Source: Roseiarcus sp963824475
Lineage (GTDB): Bacteria; Pseudomonadota; Alphaproteobacteria; Rhizobiales; Beijerinckiaceae
Assembly (NCBI GenBank): GCA_963824475.1
Contig: CAWGPR010000002.1
Location: forward strand, 62,001 to 126,000
DNA length: 64,000 nt
Direction: 5' to 3'
In this document: one piece after another, positions 26,166 through 37,637 of the stretch
How positions within the stretch are numbered: the stretch's first letter is position 1
How the letters are laid out: each line of letters begins with the position of its first letter
The notes under the pieces: generated by a model
Told to the model about the DNA's origin: nothing
The model's input: the letters and a program-made list of their open reading frames with translations, nothing else
Database searches by the model: none
Program-made: the position numbers and the translations under genes

Positions 26166-27305
26166 TTGAAACGGTCGCTTTCCGTTTTGGCGATCGTGCT
26201 TATCGCCTTCACCCTCGCCGCCTGCGCCTCGCGGCCGGAGAGCGGCTTTCTGAGCGCGGTGGCCCTAAGCCCTCCCGGCGCCGTCGACCATACCCTGCTT
26301 GTCGCGACGACGCGCGAACGGGACGACCGGCCGGGCACGCTTTTCAACGGCGACAGAGCGAGCGCCACGGACTACGCCGAGCTCACGGTCTCGATCCCCC
26401 CGACCCACAGGCAGGGCGAGATTGAATGGGCGACCACGCCGCCCGGCGATCCGAATGTCAATTTCGTCGTGCGCGACGAAAGATATCTCGACGACGATAA
26501 GGCTTTCGTTCAGGCGCTGAACGCTCAACTCGCGCGGCGACCGCCGGAAAGCCGCAAGGTCTTTCTGTTCATCCACGGCTTCAATACGATGTTCGCCGAG
26601 GGGGTCTATCGGCTGGCGCAGCTCGCGCACGATGCGAAAGCCCCTGGCGTCCCGGTGCTGTTCACCTGGGCGTCGCGCGGAAAGCCCACGGCTTACGTCT
26701 ACGACCTCAACAGCGCGACCGCGGCCCGCGACGGCCTCGAGCACACGCTCCGTCTGTTGCTGTCCAGCAACGCGGAAGAGGTCAACGTGCTCGCCCACTC
26801 GATGGGCAATTGGGTCACGGTCGAGGCGTTCCGGCAGATCAAGATTTCGGGCGACCTCAGTCACGCAAACAAGATCGGCTACGTTTTTCTCGCTGCGCCC
26901 GATATCGACATTGACGTGTTCAAATCGCAAATGCGCCGCTTCGGCAAGCCGCGCAAGCCATTCTACATCATCCTGTCCGAGGACGATCGAGCGCTGTTTC
27001 TTTCAAGAACCATTGCCGGCGGCGTGACGCGGGTCGGCGACAACCCCGATGTCGAGGAGCTCGCATCGCTGGGCGCGACGGTCATCGACCTCACCGACCT
27101 CAAGGCCACCGACGCCACGAACCATGACAAATTCGCTCAATTGGCCGCCGTCGCGCCCGAACTGCGTGGCGTTCTCGCCCGGGGGATACCGGCAAGTCCC
27201 CGAGCAAGCGACGTTGGCGAAACGGCTGCAAGCGGCATCAGCGCGGTCGTGGCGCTGCCGCTCACGCTGCTCGGCGCGCCGGTCAGAATCATCGCCAATC
27301 AATAG
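26166..27305 (+). CDS. DUF900 alpha/beta hydrolase, predicted lipoprotein
   Basis: About 379 residues from the TTG start. That start gives an ideal lipoprotein signal, KRSLSVLAIVLIAFTLAAC with lipobox LAAC and Cys at residue 20; earlier in-frame starts (26112, 26055, 25956) place the signal too deep and run into the PadR operator. The DUF900 hydrolase domain follows: LLVATTRERDD, VFLFIHGFNTMFAEGVYRLA, VLFTWASRGK, the nucleophile elbow AHSMGNW, and VFLAAPDIDIDVF. It is probably a membrane-anchored periplasmic esterase or lipase-like enzyme; substrate unknown. Confidence 0.78.
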   Translation: MKRSLSVLAIVLIAFTLAACASRPESGFLSAVALSPPGAVDHTLLVATTRERDDRPGTLFNGDRASATDYAELTVSIPPTHRQGEIEWATTPPGDPNVNFVVRDERYLDDDKAFVQALNAQLARRPPESRKVFLFIHGFNTMFAEGVYRLAQLAHDAKAPGVPVLFTWASRGKPTAYVYDLNSATAARDGLEHTLRLLLSSNAEEVNVLAHSMGNWVTVEAFRQIKISGDLSHANKIGYVFLAAPDIDIDVFKSQMRRFGKPRKPFYIILSEDDRALFLSRTIAGGVTRVGDNPDVEELASLGATVIDLTDLKATDATNHDKFAQLAAVAPELRGVLARGIPASPRASDVGETAASGISAVVALPLTLLGAPVRIIANQ

Positions 27306-27433
27306 TGGCAACGGAACCGAGCCCAGCCGCTACTAACGCAGAACGCCTCAGAATCAGGAGTGAGCGCAGATCCAGAGCAATCGCTGAGGGCGGACCCAGG
27401 CGATCGGCGCAACGTACCGTCTAAGGCTCGGCC

Positions 27434-28723
27434 TTACGGCCGCAGCTGCCCATTGCCCCGCACCCGGTATTTGAAGGTGCAGAGCTGCTCGACCCCGACC
27501 GGCCCGCGCGCGTGCATCCGTCCGGTGGCGATGCCGATCTCGGCGCCGAAGCCGAACTCGCCACCGTCGGCGAACTGGGTCGAGGCGTTGTGTAGGACGA
27601 TCGCCGAGTCGACCTCCTTCAAGAAGCGCTCCGCCGCCGCCTTGTCCTCGGTCACGATACAGTCGGTGTGATGCGAGCCGTAGGTCTCGATGTGGCTGAT
27701 CGCCGCATCGAGACTGTCGACGACGCCGACGGCGATGATCGCGTCGAGATACTCGGTGCGCCAGTCCTCTTCGCTCGCCGCCGTCACCCTGGAATCGGCC
27801 TCGCGCGCGGCCGCATCGCCGCGCACGGCGCAGCCGGCCTTTATCAGCGCGTCGATTAGCGGGGAGAGCAGGAACGGGGCGACGGCGCGATGCACCAGCA
27901 GTGTCTCGGCGGCGCCGCAGACGCCGGTGCGCCGCATCTTGGCGTTGACCACGATCTTCAGCGCCTTGTCGAAATCAGCCGCCCGGTCGACGTAGACGTG
28001 CACGACCCCTTCGAGATGGGCGAACACCGGCACGCGCGCCTCGCGTTGAACGCGCTCGACCAAGCTTTTTCCCCCGCGCGGAACGATCACGTCGAGCGCG
28101 CCGCCGAGGCCCTTCAGCATCTCCCCGACCGCCTCGCGCGCGGGGAAGGGCGCGCGCGAAATCGCGGCCTCCGGCAGACCGGCCTCCCTTAAGCCCGCGA
28201 CCAGGCAGGCGTGGATGGCGCCGGACGAGCGAAAACTGTCCGAGCCGCCGCGCAGCACCACCGCGTTGCCGCTCTTAAGACACAGCGCGCCGGCGTCGGC
28301 GGTGACGTTGGGCCGGCTCTCATAGATGACGCCGACGACCCCGAGCGGCGTCGCCACGCGCTCGATGATAAGGCCATTGGGGCGGGTGTAGGTTGCAAGC
28401 ACCCGCCCGACCGGATCGGGCAAGGCGGCGACCTCCTCGAGCCCGCGGGCGATCGCCTCGATTCGCGCTGGATTGAGCGTGAGCCGGTCGATCAACGCCG
28501 CGCTCAAGTCCTTCAATCTGGCCTCCGCGCAATCGAGCTCATTGGCGGCGAGAATGTCGTTCGCGCGCTCCCGCAGGACCCGCGCCGCAGCCAAGAGCGC
28601 CCGATTCTTTCTTTCCGCCGGCGCGTTGGCGAGCTCACGCGCGGCGGCGCGCGCCCTCGCTCCGATTTCGTGCATCGCGGCGCGGATATCGGTTTCCGGC
28701 TCGAGGATCTGAACGACTGACAT
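27434..28723 (-). CDS. proA: Glutamate-5-semialdehyde dehydrogenase
   Basis: A 429-residue gamma-glutamyl phosphate reductase, the second step of proline synthesis. Family segments: RALLAAARVLRERANDILAA, TPLGVVGVIYESRPNVTADA, CLKSGNAVVLRGG, MLKGLGGALDVIVPRGGKSL, the catalytic Cys in MRRTGVCGAAETLLV and ETYGSHHTDCIVTED. The ATG at MSVVQIL is preferred; another seven codons upstream lacks support. The usual partner proB is not adjacent. Confidence 0.93.
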   Translation of the reverse strand: MSVVQILEPETDIRAAMHEIGARARAAARELANAPAERKNRALLAAARVLRERANDILAANELDCAEARLKDLSAALIDRLTLNPARIEAIARGLEEVAALPDPVGRVLATYTRPNGLIIERVATPLGVVGVIYESRPNVTADAGALCLKSGNAVVLRGGSDSFRSSGAIHACLVAGLREAGLPEAAISRAPFPAREAVGEMLKGLGGALDVIVPRGGKSLVERVQREARVPVFAHLEGVVHVYVDRAADFDKALKIVVNAKMRRTGVCGAAETLLVHRAVAPFLLSPLIDALIKAGCAVRGDAAAREADSRVTAASEEDWRTEYLDAIIAVGVVDSLDAAISHIETYGSHHTDCIVTEDKAAAERFLKEVDSAIVLHNASTQFADGGEFGFGAEIGIATGRMHARGPVGVEQLCTFKYRVRGNGQLRP

Positions 28724-28895
28724 ATGGCTCCAACGCTCCACCACATTGCTGATTTAGTGGGCGGATGGAGAAAAGACTATTCCCCCAATTTGACATCCCA
28801 GCGCTGGAGGGGCGGGGGTCACACAGGGGCTTGGTCAGGCGATGACGCGAAGCATTCCCCTAGAAGGAAGCGTGGCGCGAGGCGCCGTGTCCGCT

Positions 28896-29426
28896 TCAGC
28901 CCTTGGGTCGGAAGGCCGTGCAGAACTCTGGATTGGTCTCCAGGCGCGCGCCGCCGATGAGGTCGATGCAATAGGGCACTGCGGCGAACACCGCGTCGAG
29001 ACAGGTGCGGATCGCCGCCGGCTTGCCAGGCAGATTGATGATGAGGCTCGAGCCGCGCGTGCCGGCGGCCTGGCGCGACAGAATGGCGGTCGGCGCCTCG
29101 GCCAAGCTTTTCAGGCGCATCAGTTCGCCGAAGCCGGGCAGCATTCGGTCGCAGACCGCCTCTGTTGCTTCCGGCGTCACGTCGCGCGGCGCGGGTCCCG
29201 TGCCTCCCGTGGTGAGAATGAGCGGGCAGCTCGCCTCGTCGGCCAGCGCGATCAGCGCCGCCTCGATGGCGGGCCGCTCGTCGGGCGTGAGCCGCCGCAC
29301 GGGCCGCCATGGCGTGGCCAGAAGCTCCTTCAGCGCCGCCTCGATGCCGGGACCGCCCTTGTCCTCATAGACGCCGCGCGAGGCGCGATCGGATATGGTG
29401 ACGACGCCGATGGGAATGTCCGCCAT
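28896..29426 (-). CDS. mog: Molybdopterin adenylyltransferase
   Basis: A 176-residue MogA/MoaB-fold protein: IGVVTISDRASRGVYEDKGG, LILTTGGTGPAPRDVTPEAT (nucleotide-binding loop) and GSSLIINLPGKPAAIRTCLD. It adenylates molybdopterin before molybdate insertion. This is relevant because the aerobic CO dehydrogenase encoded about 5 kb away needs a molybdenum cofactor. It lies tail-to-head before proA with a 170-bp gap. Confidence 0.9.
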   Translation of the reverse strand: MADIPIGVVTISDRASRGVYEDKGGPGIEAALKELLATPWRPVRRLTPDERPAIEAALIALADEASCPLILTTGGTGPAPRDVTPEATEAVCDRMLPGFGELMRLKSLAEAPTAILSRQAAGTRGSSLIINLPGKPAAIRTCLDAVFAAVPYCIDLIGGARLETNPEFCTAFRPKG

Positions 29427-29561
29427 GGGACGCGCGCTCGCGGCTCAAGATCCTTAAAGCCGCGCCGGCGTCGGCGCCCGGCGCGCGACGCCGACCAGGC
29501 GGCTTCGACGCACCATAGCTCTGTTTTGCCGGCGGCAAAATCGGCTCCGCGCGAACGCGCA

Positions 29562-31274
29562 TCAACCCGAGCGCGACCCGGCCAGCGCGTCGATCGCCTC
29601 TTGGACGCTGCGGAAAACGTGGTCGCGGCCAATCAGCGCGAACAACCCGAGCCGCGCGAAGCTATGCTGCGCGCGCACGGATTCGAGCCGCGCGACGGCG
29701 ACATCGACGTTCCGGCCGCGCAGCCCACGAATGAGGTCGGCGAGCACGGTCGCGCCGGTATAGTCGATTTCGACCAGCGCGTTCGCCTCGATCACGATCA
29801 GCTTCGTCGGCGGCTCCTTGCTGACGAAGCGCTCGATGGCGCGGCGAAAATTATAGGCGTTGAGAAATGACAGCGGCGCCTGCAGCGCGATCACCCGCAC
29901 GCCCGGCACGAATTCGCCTTCCGTCTCCTCGTCGCGGGGCCACCAGATCGACGTGCCCGGAATGCGCTCAAATTCGACCGCCTGCGCGCGCGTTGTCGTC
30001 CACACGCCGTGCAACACCGACAGTAAAACGCCGACGCTCACGCCTTGCTCGATCGGCAGCGCCAGGATCGCGAGCGCAGTCGCCAGGATCAGCAGAAACT
30101 CAGCCCGGCTTCGTCGCCACACATCGCGCATGACGCCGATCCGCACGAGACGCATCGCGACGAAGAGGAGGATGCCCGCGAGCGCGGCGGAAGGTAAGCG
30201 GGCGAGCGCCTGGCCGCCGACGAGAAGAACGGCAAGTGCGATCGCCGCCGAGATGAGCGCAGCGAGCTGAGACCTGCAACCTGCCTCAGCGACGACCGCC
30301 GTCGACGGAGGGCTCGCATCAACAGGGAAGGCGCCGATGAAGCCAGAGAATGCGTTGGCCGCTCCGACGCCGATGAAATCCCGACTAACGTCCGGACCGT
30401 CCGCGCTGTTGGGGAAAGCGCGCGTTGTCGCCGCGGTCTGCACCATCACCACCAGCGCAATGAGCACCGCGAGCGGCGCGACGATGCGAAACTCGTCCCA
30501 GGTAATCGTCGGCAGCGAAAGACGAGGCGCTAGGCCGTCGATTGAGCCGAGCGTCGCCACCCCGCGCGCCTCGAGACCGAGCGCAACCGTCGCCAGTTCG
30601 GCGAAGCAAAGGCCGACCAGCGCCCCGGGAAAGCGCGGGCCCAAGCCTTCACCCGCGAGCATGATTACGAGCACTCCCAAGCCAATGACCAATGTCCACG
30701 GATTGGCCGCTTGAGCTCGCGTGATGAGGGACAGCGCCTGTTGCGCAAGCGAGCCCTGGCCCGGTTCGAGGCCGAGCACCGCGGGCGCCTGCAGAATCAG
30801 AATATGGCCCGCAATGCCGATGAGAAAGCCGGTCGTCACCGGAATGGACAAAAGGTCGGCGACGAAGCCGAGCCTGAGCGCGCCGCCGCAAATGAGGATC
30901 AAGCCGACAAGAAGGCTAAGGGTCGCCGCGGCGGTGGCGTAATCGGCCGGTCCCGCCGCTGCAACCACGCCCAGCGCCCCGGCGAAAATGGGCGCAATGG
31001 TCGAATCCGCGCCGACGGAAAGGCGCCGGCTGTCGCCGAAGAAGGCAAACCCAATCGCGGCAGCGATCAGAGCAAGCAAGCCGATCTGAGGCGTGAAGTT
31101 GGCCAGACGAGCGGTCGCCATCTGCGAGGGAATCGCGATGGCGGCGAGCGTCAGGCCAGCGATGGCGTCGGCGCCGAGGTCACGGGGACGCCAGCCGGTG
31201 AAAGACCGCAAGATGAACCAGGAGCGCTGAGCGTCGGTCAGCGCCGCGGAGGTCCCTTTGCCTGGCTGAGTCAC
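29562..31274 (-). CDS. SulP family inorganic anion transporter with STAS domain
   Basis: A 570-residue permease. The membrane part starts WRPRDLGADAIAGLTLAAIA IPSQM, then shows about 12-14 helices including LVGLCFAELATVALGLEARG and the SulP segment NAFSGFIGAFPVDASPPSTA. The C-terminal cytoplasmic STAS domain covers about residues 440-560 (FLNAYNFRRAIERFV, LIVIEANALVEIDYTGATVL). SulP proteins carry sulfate, bicarbonate, molybdate or other anions. Which one here is not evident; proximity to the molybdoenzyme operon is only suggestive. Confidence 0.88.
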   Translation of the reverse strand: MTQPGKGTSAALTDAQRSWFILRSFTGWRPRDLGADAIAGLTLAAIAIPSQMATARLANFTPQIGLLALIAAAIGFAFFGDSRRLSVGADSTIAPIFAGALGVVAAAGPADYATAAATLSLLVGLILICGGALRLGFVADLLSIPVTTGFLIGIAGHILILQAPAVLGLEPGQGSLAQQALSLITRAQAANPWTLVIGLGVLVIMLAGEGLGPRFPGALVGLCFAELATVALGLEARGVATLGSIDGLAPRLSLPTITWDEFRIVAPLAVLIALVVMVQTAATTRAFPNSADGPDVSRDFIGVGAANAFSGFIGAFPVDASPPSTAVVAEAGCRSQLAALISAAIALAVLLVGGQALARLPSAALAGILLFVAMRLVRIGVMRDVWRRSRAEFLLILATALAILALPIEQGVSVGVLLSVLHGVWTTTRAQAVEFERIPGTSIWWPRDEETEGEFVPGVRVIALQAPLSFLNAYNFRRAIERFVSKEPPTKLIVIEANALVEIDYTGATVLADLIRGLRGRNVDVAVARLESVRAQHSFARLGLFALIGRDHVFRSVQEAIDALAGSRSG

Positions 31275-31457
31275 CTGTCCGCCACCCGGAATCGTTTGAA
31301 GGTCGCCAGAGCTTAGGGCCTAGTCGGCGAGCAGCGTCAACGCCGGCCATGGTGGCCGAACCCGCGGCGTTCGCTTCCGGGTCGATGCGGGACAGGGCCT
31401 GAAGGCCCACGCGCTCGGCCAATCGGGTCGCAGGATCCAACAGTTCCGCCCTCGGCT

Positions 31458-31643
31458 TTAGAGCCGTCCCTCGGCCTTCACTGGCCCGACCCTGACGACA
31501 ACCTTCGCGACCATATCTGTCGGCGACGTCATCGTCAGACTTTGGCAGCCGGGAATGCACGCCTTCAGAATCTCCGGATCGTTGAGCGCGGCCCATACTT
31601 GCGCCTGCGGCGCCCGGATGCGCTGGGCATCCTCCATTTGCAT
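31458..31643 (-). pseudogene. coxG: Truncated CoxG-like protein (CO dehydrogenase subunit G family)
   Basis: Only 61 codons remain of a protein normally about 150-200 residues: MQMEDAQRIRAPQAQVWAAL, NDPEILKACIPGCQSLTMTS and MVAKVVVRVGPVKA match the SRPBCC-fold CoxG start, then the frame ends EGRL-stop. CoxG in Oligotropha recruits CO dehydrogenase to the membrane. The following 180 bases up to the SulP gene do not restore the domain in any frame; some coding-like sequence there (LDPATRLAERVGLQALSRID) is unrelated as far as I can tell. A deletion junction is likely at codon 57-58. Confidence 0.7.
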
Positions 31644-31662
31644 AGTCAGCGACCTCCGAGGC

Positions 31663-31779
31663 TCAGCGCGCGCGGCAGACGAATGCGATCGCGAAAGCGG
31701 CAACAAAGGCGGCCCAGATCGGAGGACGGCCTCTGGCTCGCGCCCCAGAGCCCGGCAGGGCAACAGCGAAAGCGCTCAT
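31663..31779 (-). CDS. Small ORF between coxF and coxG, 38 residues, one membrane helix
   Basis: Its ATG overlaps the coxF stop (TAATG), a coupling signal like that elsewhere in the window, and it ends 19 bases before coxG. The product is MSAFAVALPGSGARARG, then PPIWAAFVAAFAIAFV, then CRAR: a basic head and a single hydrophobic helix. I do not recognise a family. It could be a genuine cox-operon microprotein or chance. Confidence 0.4.
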   Translation of the reverse strand: MSAFAVALPGSGARARGRPPIWAAFVAAFAIAFVCRAR

Positions 31780-32616
31780 TAGGCGGCTCCTTGAGGAGAG
31801 TCGGAAGGAAGGCTTGGCCGCTCCGAACGACGGCGCGCGGCGGTCATCTCCGCGAGAATCGAAAGCGCGATTTCTTCCGAGGTGATCGCCGAAATGTCGA
31901 GCCCGGCGGGCGCCTTGACGCCCGCAAGAACTCTCGGCGGAAACGCCTTTGGCGGCGAGCTCCCGCTTCAGCGTCTCGCCCTTGCGCCGGGAGCCGACGA
32001 AAGCGCGGTAGCGCGCTGGCATCGCGGCGACGGCTTTCAGCGCTGCGCGGTCTCCCGCGCCCTGGGTCGAAACGACGACGAAGGCCCTGTCCCCGGCCGC
32101 TGGCGGCGGTGTGAGTCCTTCGAGCCGAGCCGGGCCTTCCCCGAAGCGATCGAGGTCGGCTGGTTGCGCAGCGACCGTGACCGCAAAGCCGAAAGTCGGC
32201 GCGAGCTTCGCCAGCGCGACGGCGACTGGCGAGGCGCCAAGGATAAGGAGCCTCGGTTTCGGCATGATCGGCTCGACAAAGATGTCCATCGTGCCCTGGC
32301 TCGGACACGAATTCTTAGCAAAGAGCACGCCTTCCCTGTCCTGTCCTGGCGCGACGCCGAGTTCGTCGAGCCCTTCCTGCGGCGCGATGGAAACGAGCCG
32401 AGAGCGGCCGTCCAGAAGGCATTGCCGGGCCGCCTTCAGGACGGCGGCGCGGGCGCAGCCGCCGCCGATCCAACCTTCTTCGATCGCGCCATCCGGCGTG
32501 ATCAGCGCCTTCGCGCCCGCCTTGGCCGCGGTCACCGAGATGGTTCGCACGACCGTTGCCAGCGCGAAAGCCTCGCCATTCGCTTGATGCTCAAGGGCCC
32601 GCTCGAGCACGCTCAT
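31779..32616 (-). pseudogene. coxF: CoxF (XdhC family) maturation factor with one frameshift
   Basis: The N-terminal XdhC/CoxI domain reads MSVLERALEHQANGEAFALA, TVVRTISVTAAKAGAKALIT, EEGWIGGGCARAAVLKAAR; the C-terminal Rossmann domain begins PRLLILGASPVAVALAKLAP. After KGVSAE (about 31938) the frame shifts by one base; the next frame gives the expected close AGVKAPAGLDISAITSEEIA LSILAEMTAARRRSERP. XdhC-type proteins insert or sulfurate the molybdenum cofactor; CoxF helps assemble the Mo-Cu site. Start codon follows coxE's stop closely. A single base would repair it. Confidence 0.78.
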
Positions 32617-32617
32617 G

Positions 32618-33799
32618 TCAGAGCCTCGCCAGATAGCGTTCGAGCGCCGCCAGACTCTGGAGGTCGTGCGCCGGCGCGAAAAGGTCGAGGAAGGGCAGCG
32701 CGGCGCGCATGCCCCGCGCAATCGGAGCGAATCCCTCGCGGCCCGTGAGAGGATTGAGCCACACGATGCGGCGGCAACGACGTTGAAGCGCGCGCATCTC
32801 GGCGGCGAGCTTTGCCGGCTCGCCGGTGTCGTAGCCGTCCGAAAAGATCATCACGCATGTGCGCGAGTGGAGGACCCGCTTCGCATGGGAGCGGTTGAAC
32901 TCCGCGAGGCAATCGCCGATCCGCGTGCCGCCGCCGACCCCCTGCGCCATCAGCGAAAGCCGATCGAGCGCGCGCTCATGATTGCGCTCGCTCAGCGCCG
33001 AAGCCACATGCGCGAGCCGCGTATGGAAGAGATAGGCTTCGGCTTCCGAAAACGCTTGCGACATCGCGTGCAGGAAACGCGTGAACACCGGCACGTACAG
33101 CTCCATGGACCCGGACGCGTCGAGCAGCGCGACGATCCGAAGCGGCTTACGCTTCCGCCGCCTGAACTTAAGATCAATGGGCTCGCCGCCGCGCGCAACC
33201 GAGCGCCGCAGCGTCGCGCGCAGGTCGATGCGGCGGCCTTTCCGGCGAGCGCGCTCCCGCCGCGTCACACGCGCGCGCATCGTCCGCGCGAGCCTTTCGG
33301 CGAGAGCGAGCGCCTCTTCGCGCTCCGACCCGGCGGACAAAAGCGCGAAGTCCTTCCTCGCTAGCGATTCCTGCGCCGATGCGCCGCGCTCGTGCCTCTG
33401 CCCTTCGGCGGCCGGCGCGCCCGGCGCCTCTGCTTGCGCGCGCTCGGCAAGTCCATCCCCGCCCGCTCCGCGGCCGACCTCGAAGCTGCGGGGGCGATTC
33501 GCGGCTCCGAGCGCCGAGACCGCTGCAGCGGCGCGCTTGACGCCGCGCCCGCGCCAGAAGGCGTCGAACAATTCGTCGAAGCGCTCATATTCGCTCCGGT
33601 TGGACGCGAACAGGGCTTTCAGCGCCGCCCGCAACCCTTCGGGGCGATCGGCGAGCGGGCTTGCGATCACCCGCGCGGCGTCGCCCGTCTCGCTCCGGCC
33701 GACGGAAAAACCCGCGTCGCGCAGCGTCCGAGCAAAGCCGGCGAGCCTCCGGAGCATGCCGGGGCCAAGCGACGCGAGGCGTGCTTGGGAGGCCGTCAT
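32618..33799 (-). CDS. coxE: CoxE, VWA domain protein of CO dehydrogenase maturation
   Basis: A 393-residue VWA_CoxE protein. An N-terminal helical region (LRRLAGFARTLRDAGFSVGR) and a charged linker lead to the VWA domain with MIDAS motif DASGSM (about residue 240), GGGTRIGDCLAEFN and MIFSDGYDTGEP. CoxE works with the AAA ATPase CoxD in building the CuSMoO2 centre. Its ATG overlaps the coxD stop (ATGA), and coxF follows directly. Confidence 0.9.
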   Translation of the reverse strand: MTASQARLASLGPGMLRRLAGFARTLRDAGFSVGRSETGDAARVIASPLADRPEGLRAALKALFASNRSEYERFDELFDAFWRGRGVKRAAAAVSALGAANRPRSFEVGRGAGGDGLAERAQAEAPGAPAAEGQRHERGASAQESLARKDFALLSAGSEREEALALAERLARTMRARVTRRERARRKGRRIDLRATLRRSVARGGEPIDLKFRRRKRKPLRIVALLDASGSMELYVPVFTRFLHAMSQAFSEAEAYLFHTRLAHVASALSERNHERALDRLSLMAQGVGGGTRIGDCLAEFNRSHAKRVLHSRTCVMIFSDGYDTGEPAKLAAEMRALQRRCRRIVWLNPLTGREGFAPIARGMRAALPFLDLFAPAHDLQSLAALERYLARL

Positions 33800-34683
33800 G
33801 CCGCTCGCCCCGCGAGCCGCGCGGTCACTTCGGGCGTCACGCGCGCTCTGTCTTCGTGGGTTTTCAGCAGTGCGAGAAGCGTCGCATGGACGATTTCCGG
33901 TTCTGCGGAGAGATCGCTGACGCCAAGGCCCGCAAGCGTCGCCGCCCAGTCGAGCGTCTCTGCGATTCCGGGCGCCTTGCGCAATTCCTCCTTGCGCAGG
34001 CCAGCGACCATCCGGGCGACCTGAAGCGCGAACGAGGCGTCGATGCCCGGCCGGCGCGCCCTTAAGATCGCCGCTTCGCGGTCGACGTCGGGAAAATCGA
34101 GATAGTGGTAGAGGCAACGACGGCGCAGAGCGTCGGACAATTCGCGCGTTCCGTTCGAGGTCAGGACGACGCGCGGAATGGACAGGGCGCTCACGGTCCC
34201 GAACTCAGGGATCGTGATCTGGAAGTCGGATAGAAGCTCGAGCAGAAAGGCCTCGAACTCCTCGTCCGCCCGATCGACCTCGTCGATCAGCAGAACCGGC
34301 GGGTCCTTTCTGCGGATGGCCGCCAGGAGCGGACGCTCGAGCAGATAGTCTTCGGAGAAGATGCGCGCCTCGATCAATTCGGCACTCTCGCCCGATCCTT
34401 CGCGCGCCTTGATCGCAATGAGCTGGCGTTGATAATTCCACTCGTAGAGCGCCGAATTGGCGTCGAGCCCTTCATAGCACTGCATGCGGATCAGCTCGGC
34501 GCCATGGACGAGGGCCAGCGCCTTGGCGACCTCCGTCTTGCCGACGCCCGCCTCGCCTTCGATGAGGAGCGGGCGCTTTAGGTAGTCCATCATCCAGAGC
34601 GCGGTCGCCAGCTCGCGGTCGGCGACATAGCCAGTTTCGGCGAGTCTGGCGGCGGTCGTCTCGCGCGGAATGGACGCGGGCAT
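33796..34683 (-). CDS. coxD: CoxD, MoxR-type AAA+ ATPase
   Basis: A 295-residue ATPase: Walker A GEAGVGKTE (about residues 40-48), Walker B VLLIDEVDRADEEFEAFLLE, sensor 1 VVLTSNGTRELSDALRRRCL YHYLDFP. In Oligotropha CoxD is a partly membrane-associated chaperone needed for sulfuration and copper insertion at the CO dehydrogenase active site. It lies 13 bases after coxL and overlaps coxE, so the order L-D-E is conserved. Confidence 0.92.
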   Translation of the reverse strand: MPASIPRETTAARLAETGYVADRELATALWMMDYLKRPLLIEGEAGVGKTEVAKALALVHGAELIRMQCYEGLDANSALYEWNYQRQLIAIKAREGSGESAELIEARIFSEDYLLERPLLAAIRRKDPPVLLIDEVDRADEEFEAFLLELLSDFQITIPEFGTVSALSIPRVVLTSNGTRELSDALRRRCLYHYLDFPDVDREAAILRARRPGIDASFALQVARMVAGLRKEELRKAPGIAETLDWAATLAGLGVSDLSAEPEIVHATLLALLKTHEDRARVTPEVTARLAGRAA

Positions 34684-34696
34684 CGCTCCTTTGGCC

Positions 34697-37125
<2,429 letters not shown>

Positions 37126-37129
<4 letters not shown>

Positions 37130-37626
37130 TCCGCGGCTTCCCTGAATTCGATCCCGTTGAGCTTGGCGGCGGCGTATTGGATCGCCTTGACGATGTTCTG
37201 GTAGCCGGTGCATCGGCACAGGTTGCCGGAAATGCCGAACCTGATTTCGGCCTCGGACGGGTTCGGGTTCTCCTGCAACAGGCGGTGCGCGCGCATGATC
37301 ATGCCCGGCGTGCAGTAGCCGCACTGGAGCCCGTGCATCTCGCGAAAACCTTCCTGAAGCGCATGCAGTTTGCCGTCCGGGGCCGCCATGCCCTCGATCG
37401 TCAGAATGTCGGCGCCTTGCGCCTGGACGGCGAACATCGTGCAAGATTTGACCGACTTGCCGTCGACGTCGACCGTGCAGGCGCCGCAATGCGTCGTGTC
37501 GCAGCCGATATGGGGGCCCGTGAGGCTCAGGTTCTCGCGCAGGAAATGGATCAGAAGCGTGCGCGGTTCGACTTCCGCCGAAACCGCCTTGCCGTTGACC
37601 GTCATCGCGACATTGATCTTGGGCAT
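37126..37626 (-). CDS. coxS: Aerobic carbon monoxide dehydrogenase small subunit
   Basis: A 166-residue iron-sulfur subunit with two [2Fe-2S] sites: the ferredoxin-like one in HIGCDTTHCGACTVDVDGKS VKSC and the helical one in LQCGYCTPGMIM ... GNLCRCTGYQNIVKAIQYAA. It relays electrons from the Mo-Cu centre in CoxL to FAD in CoxM. It starts 11 bases after coxM and overlaps coxL. Confidence 0.96.
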
Positions 37627-37637
37627 TGCGGGTCTCT

